Assembly (NCBI GenBank): GCA_051294375.1
Contig: CM119264.1
Span: 17,434,278-17,498,277 of the forward strand
Source: Paraspadella gotoi
Lineage: Eukaryota > Chaetognatha
Direction of reading: 5' to 3'
Length of the DNA: 64,000 nt
Shown here: positions 59,520 through 64,000 of the stretch, in pieces
Position numbering within the stretch: the first letter of the stretch is position 1
How the letters are laid out: each line of letters begins with the position of its first letter
The notes under the pieces: model-generated
The model's database searches: none
Told to the model about the DNA's origin: nothing
Seen by the model: the letters and a program-made list of their open reading frames with translations, nothing else
Made by a program: the position numbers and the translations under genes

Positions 59520-61715
59520 ACAACACCAGGTTTGAATTTGTAAGAGCAGCTGCCAAGGCGAGGGGGTCGAAGAAGGTCAGAGAAGAAGGAAGAAGTAAAA
59601 GAATTATGCTTTAAAACTTTGCCTGAAGCTCAAAACAAAAAGACAAAAAGAATGAAAGCAGAAATAAAACGAGCAAGAGAGGAAGCAAGCAAAGCGTCAA
59701 GGAAGCTAAGTTTAATTAGTGAGTTGTTTAAAAAAAAATTTATCTCTTTTTTTTTGTTGCCAATCTTCCATGTTCTTATCTTCAATTCTTCGCCTCGCTT
59801 CATTTCTGACAACATCCTCGTTATACTAATCCATCCTTGTCCTCGGGTTTTCATTCTTTATTTTACCCAACGAATGTATCCTCCTAATTTTTTTTTTTCA
59901 AACGCAGCGCTCGCCGAATTAGCTTCCCATTACAACCGGTTCTCCCGTATTCCCTTTTCATTATACCCAAGGCTGGCCTTATTCATTTCCCGCTCCACCA
60001 AACGATGATGGTCTTCGGATGTAATTATTCGTTCCCCAGCTTCCGGCAAACGACGACGCTTCGTCAAATGGGTTAGGAGGACCGCGGTTAAATTCAATAG
60101 GTTCTCTTTCAATGGGGAGAAAACGACTTTGGTTGCGGGAGAAGCTTTCGACTTTAAATTCGTAGCTCAACAAAGCTAAATAGCTTAAACATAGAGGTTT
60201 GCTCCTCGGGACGTTTTCGATTTAGCTTTCATGTTAATCCTGAAAAAAAAAAACCAACTAAATTCTCCGTTAGAAGAAACTTATACAAAGTTAGACTATT
60301 AGTTCTAAAGGATTAAAACAGTTTTAGGATAACTAACGAATGAAAAAAAAAATTTAATAAAATGGGATGACGTTGTCATAATTGGCCAATTCCGAATTAT
60401 GCGGCGATCAAGTACTGATCAAATTGTCCCTTCTCTTTAATTCGCTTGAGACTCTCGCCTCATCCAGTTCATCTCTTCATCAAAATGGTCGCTCTGTTCG
60501 CTCGCTGATCGCAGCAAAGCCCGTCGCTTTGAAATATCCCGCGATATAATTCGTCGAGGGATTAAACGCATAATTCTAAGCAGTTCTTTCTTTCGCGGGC
60601 ATCGAATGCAGTCCCGCTCCGCCGCAATACGCAATACGTCGTCTCTCATCAGCAAATCCTCTTTGTCTCGTCCGCCGAACGCTTCATAACCGTTCCCCCT
60701 AACATCCATCCACCTCGTGATTCCTCACTGTCAATGAGGTTCCGAGGGTCTCTCGTTCGTCATCCGATCAACCTGTCTATGGAATGGAGCGACCAGTAGC
60801 AGCAGCGGATATTTTTTTTCTGACTGATGCAGCAGTCACTTCCTTCTTACATCAATCATTATTTCTGAGTCGACGTGACCCGTTGTTCCATCGACCACAT
60901 TTTCCTGCGCCGTCACAACATCATCCTCTTTCTCTGACCCATCGCTGTATCAAGCGCTTCCTCCAGTCGTTGCAGCTTCAACCACTTTCCCTGACCCGTT
61001 ACTCCATTAAAGAGAGGGTGAGTCGGTTTCGTTAATTACTCCCTACTCGACGCAGAGAAAAAAAAAACTGTCGCAGCAGCTTCGACTGTCGTTAATGAGG
61101 ATTAAACGGGGAAAGAATCGCTGGGGAAACGTGAAAGCTGCAGAGTTGAAGGGTTGATGGGGTTAAGATTAAAAAAAATGGATAGTTTGGGAGTGAAATA
61201 GGATGAGCGGATTCGCATTTTTGTGAACATTAAATGTTTGTAACATTAAAAAGCGGGATATATTAGTGGGAAAAAAATGAGGGAGTAACAAAAAAACAAA
61301 AGGGAAAGTAAAGAAGATGGAGGCATTGAAGAAAGGAGAGAAAGTGGACGGAGAAACGTGGCAGAAATGACGAGGAGAATCCTGAGGGGAAAAAAAGAGG
61401 GAAAAAAAAGAAAGAAAAAAAAGAGATAAAAGAGAAGGATGAAGAAGATGAGGTTGAATGAGAAAAAGAGGGTGAAACTGAAAGAGCAAAACCTTTTTTA
61501 AATTCGGGAAACGTACCCAATTTTTGTTCAAACTTTAGTATTTAAAAATTTACAAGATATTGTCACAGAGATTATGGTTCTTTGTACCATTTGACGTGAA
61601 AATCACATTTAGAGAATGCAAGAAACTATGATTGATTTTAACGAATCTTTTCCGCGACGGAATTTAATGAATCGAAATAATAAGAGGTAAAAATATATTT
61701 GATGGGTGGTGCAAA

Positions 61716-61718
<3 letters not shown>
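59518..61718. other. Gene-poor stretch with one balanced open frame
   Basis: 60437-60709 on the minus strand is open for 90 codons with CpG-rich, balanced composition (MDVRGNGYEAFGGRDKEDLL at its start). I recognise no domain, and the ends are not clear splice sites. The rest is mixed DNA with purine-rich lines at 61260-61480. Confidence 0.35.

Positions 61719-61774
<56 letters not shown>
61719..61774 (+). repeat. (CT)n microsatellite
   Basis: Fifty-five bases of uninterrupted CT. Confidence 0.95.
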
Positions 61775-61776
<2 letters not shown>

Positions 61777-62337
61777 AAAATATTCCCGGTTTTAATAATC
61801 AACCGGACCTTGAACCCTCGACTTACGTCGGCCAGTCCACTTCAGTTTACGAAAAAAAACAACAAACAATCAATTACGACCGACGGCTTGAGTAATCGTC
61901 CGTCCAGGGCAAAGTCACGTGCGCGTCCGGAGCGAGTTAATCTGGGCGTGGAGTATTCTCACCTATTCTCGCTCATTCGCACTTCCCTTTATCTCGTTTG
62001 AGGAATTTGTTTATTGAGAAGTAAGCTTTCGTATCTATGGATATAAAATGCTCCAACCAAAGAAGTTCTATGGATCATGCCCTTCTTTTCTTCCTTGATC
62101 CTTTTATGTGAATGACCCAAAAGTGACAGAATGGCTTTTCTCTCACATGCGAACTCGGATAACCAAACCATTCAGCAAGTACGCGGACTCCTCACCGCCT
62201 CTGATGAAGAAAACGACTTTTTACCATTTCTCAATATCAGCAACAGTCTCTCGATCTCTCTCTCTGTTTCTCTCTCTCTCTCCCTGCCTCTCTATTTATA
62301 CGAGTTTACTCGGACGGTGTTACTATCTACGTAACAA

Positions 62338-62338
<1 letters not shown>

Positions 62339-62381
<43 letters not shown>

Positions 62382-62428
62382 AGAAAGAAAGAAAGAAAGA
62401 AAGAAGAAGAAAGAAAGAAAGAAAGAAA
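62339..62428 (+). repeat. (GAAA)n microsatellite
   Basis: About 90 bases of GAAA with two GAA interruptions, ending in an A run. Confidence 0.95.
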
Positions 62429-62439
62429 AAAAAAAAAAA

Positions 62440-64000
62440 GTAGAGTAAAAAAATTGTACTGTCAGTAAGTGAATCAGAAGAAAATAGGATTAGAAGAATT
62501 AGTATAGTGAAACAAGAGAGAGTAAAGTATTGCGTGCATTTAAGAGTAAAATCAAATCACTCAAATCAATCGCTCAAATCTCCGAAGATTGAATTGTTTT
62601 CTTTTATTGGCACAAAAAAGTTTTGAAACATTTTTTTTATACAGTTCGCTTCATAATATGAAGAACATGACTGCTAGTGACATAAAAAGTTTAGGGCTGT
62701 CATAAATGCCAACATTGATTTTGTCATCAGAACAAAATCGTTTTCTTTCTTAGCAAATTGAAAAAAAAAAACTATCCCGACAAAAAAAGGAAACAACTCA
62801 CTTTTTCCCTTTTTTTTTTCTCTTTTCCTTTCTTCTTCTTCTTCTTTTTCTTCTTCAATGTTTGACACAAAGATCATCTTCCTTTCACTTATTTCTCTTC
62901 CCCGAATTCTCACCGAGGAAAAAGAGAAAGAAAGAAAAACGAAAAAGACGTCGAAGATGACAGAGACAACGACAACGACGACGACAACAACAACAAAAAG
63001 ACTTTGAGAACTTTGAGAAAATTAATATCTGATCTGATGAAGAGTTTTGATTCAATACATTTTTTGCTTTCTTTTTTTCAACCGCGTCGTTTTTTTTTTC
63101 ATTTTTTTCCTTTTGTTTATACTAAGCCTTACTTTTTTTCAGAATATTATTATCTATATTATTAGTAAAACTTCTATAACAATTCGAATTAGCGATCGAA
63201 ATTTTCTCTGACAAAAATGACGAAGAAGATGAACCACAAAGCTGACCATCAATAACGACGACGATGACAATGACGACGGTGTTTTTTTTGCACTACCCAA
63301 CTCACGAAGGCATAACTTATGGATTATTGGTTTTTTCTTTCGGCAGTCAATTGGAGGCGGTCTTGATTGCGTCAGCACTTCCGGGCAACGTCGTCTCCAC
63401 AGAGAAAGAAGCAGTGAGAGAGACAGAGTGGAGGCTAGAGAAAAAAGACGGCGAGAGAGAGAGAGAGAGAGATTTGGAGAGACTTCGTGATAATTTGAAT
63501 AAATAAGAGAGACTATCAAAGAAACATTATTTCATTTTCGGAACATCAAGCACATATTTTATGAGGCGTATTCTACTTCTGCCTACATGACCTGCCATTT
63601 TGATTAGAATGGAGTTGGTCCACGGAAAGCGGATTTTTGAAAACAGTTTCGTCTCTTACACTTCATGCAGGATAAAAAAATTCTATAAATAGCAAAACGT
63701 AAATAGGGAAAAACCCAAGTAAAAAGAAGAAAAAATTGACAAAAAAAAACCCGTGATTGGCGTTTCTCCCCGATGTTTATGACGGCCATGAATCAAAAGT
63801 CTTGGCGAAGGGTCGGTCCTGTTTATGCCGCGGGCGGATTTCGGGACTCAGGGGAAAAAAGGAGAGGGGACCTGAGGGTGAAGTGATGGCGCTAGAATTT
63901 AGGTGAAAATCCTTTGGTAAGTGAGGGGGAAGAAAAAAGGTGAGTGATGAGTCGCGAGAAAACAGAATGGACATAAATTGACTTGCAAAATAGAAGATGA
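62440..64000. other. No gene recognised to the window end
   Basis: AT-rich DNA with short GAC-rich (62950-63000) and GA (63450-63480) patches. Open frames are short or low complexity. Confidence 0.55.

Noticed and set aside
60437-60709. 90-codon minus-strand frame with balanced composition
   Set aside because: Could be an exon but has no recognisable domain and no convincing splice sites; mentioned only in the regional entry.

Overview
This is a 64 kb piece of an animal nuclear genome. It shows short coding exons with GT-AG introns, AT-rich gene-poor DNA, very dense microsatellites and many runs of N. An invertebrate, probably an arthropod, fits the one well-preserved gene, whose N-terminus resembles the insect and nematode 4-coumarate:CoA-ligase-like / luciferase-like family. 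The species cannot be named from the sequence. Nothing bacterial or viral was recognised.

Layout. At 1-8.5 kb there is AT-rich DNA with GA, GAA and trinucleotide (GTC/GAC) tracts, a diverged direct repeat and one GC-rich partial exon of an immunoglobulin-like protein on the minus strand, cut by a gap (3361-3559). At 8.6-10.3 kb lie three copies of a ~585 bp unit. At 10.3-25 kb is a large duplicated block. Segments A (12239-13479) and B (17777-20758) recur as A' and B' (20784-24898) after a 25-N gap, but a 4.3 kb segment (13480-17776) separates A from B and is missing between A' and B'. At 25-42 kb the DNA is gene-poor, with a 520 bp foldback element carrying hammerhead-ribozyme-like cores, a 48-bp minisatellite with an open frame, a near-perfect 36-bp hairpin and several simple repeats. 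At 42-54 kb there is a 655 bp Tc1/mariner-type MITE and a second duplicated block. Segment 45150-48784 recurs as 50659-53790, and 42316-44194 recurs inverted as 48810-50658, so the second copy looks like an inversion allele.

The main gene is a plus-strand acyl-CoA synthetase / adenylate-forming enzyme of eight exons. I reconstruct about 545 residues with all splice phases matching. Exons 1-4 are present twice: clean at 45904-47661, and with single-base indels at 51410-53156. Exons 5-8 are present once (54024-55933). The simplest reading is one gene per haploid genome, with two haplotypes, or raw long-read gap fill, laid end to end in the scaffold.

The last 8 kb (56-64 kb) holds another copy of a dispersed repeat family (also at 1.1 kb and 16.5-17.8 kb), an 18-bp minisatellite, a three-unit ~80 bp tandem repeat and microsatellites. 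No gene was recognised there. Most open frames elsewhere are translated GA/CT/GTC repeats and were left out.
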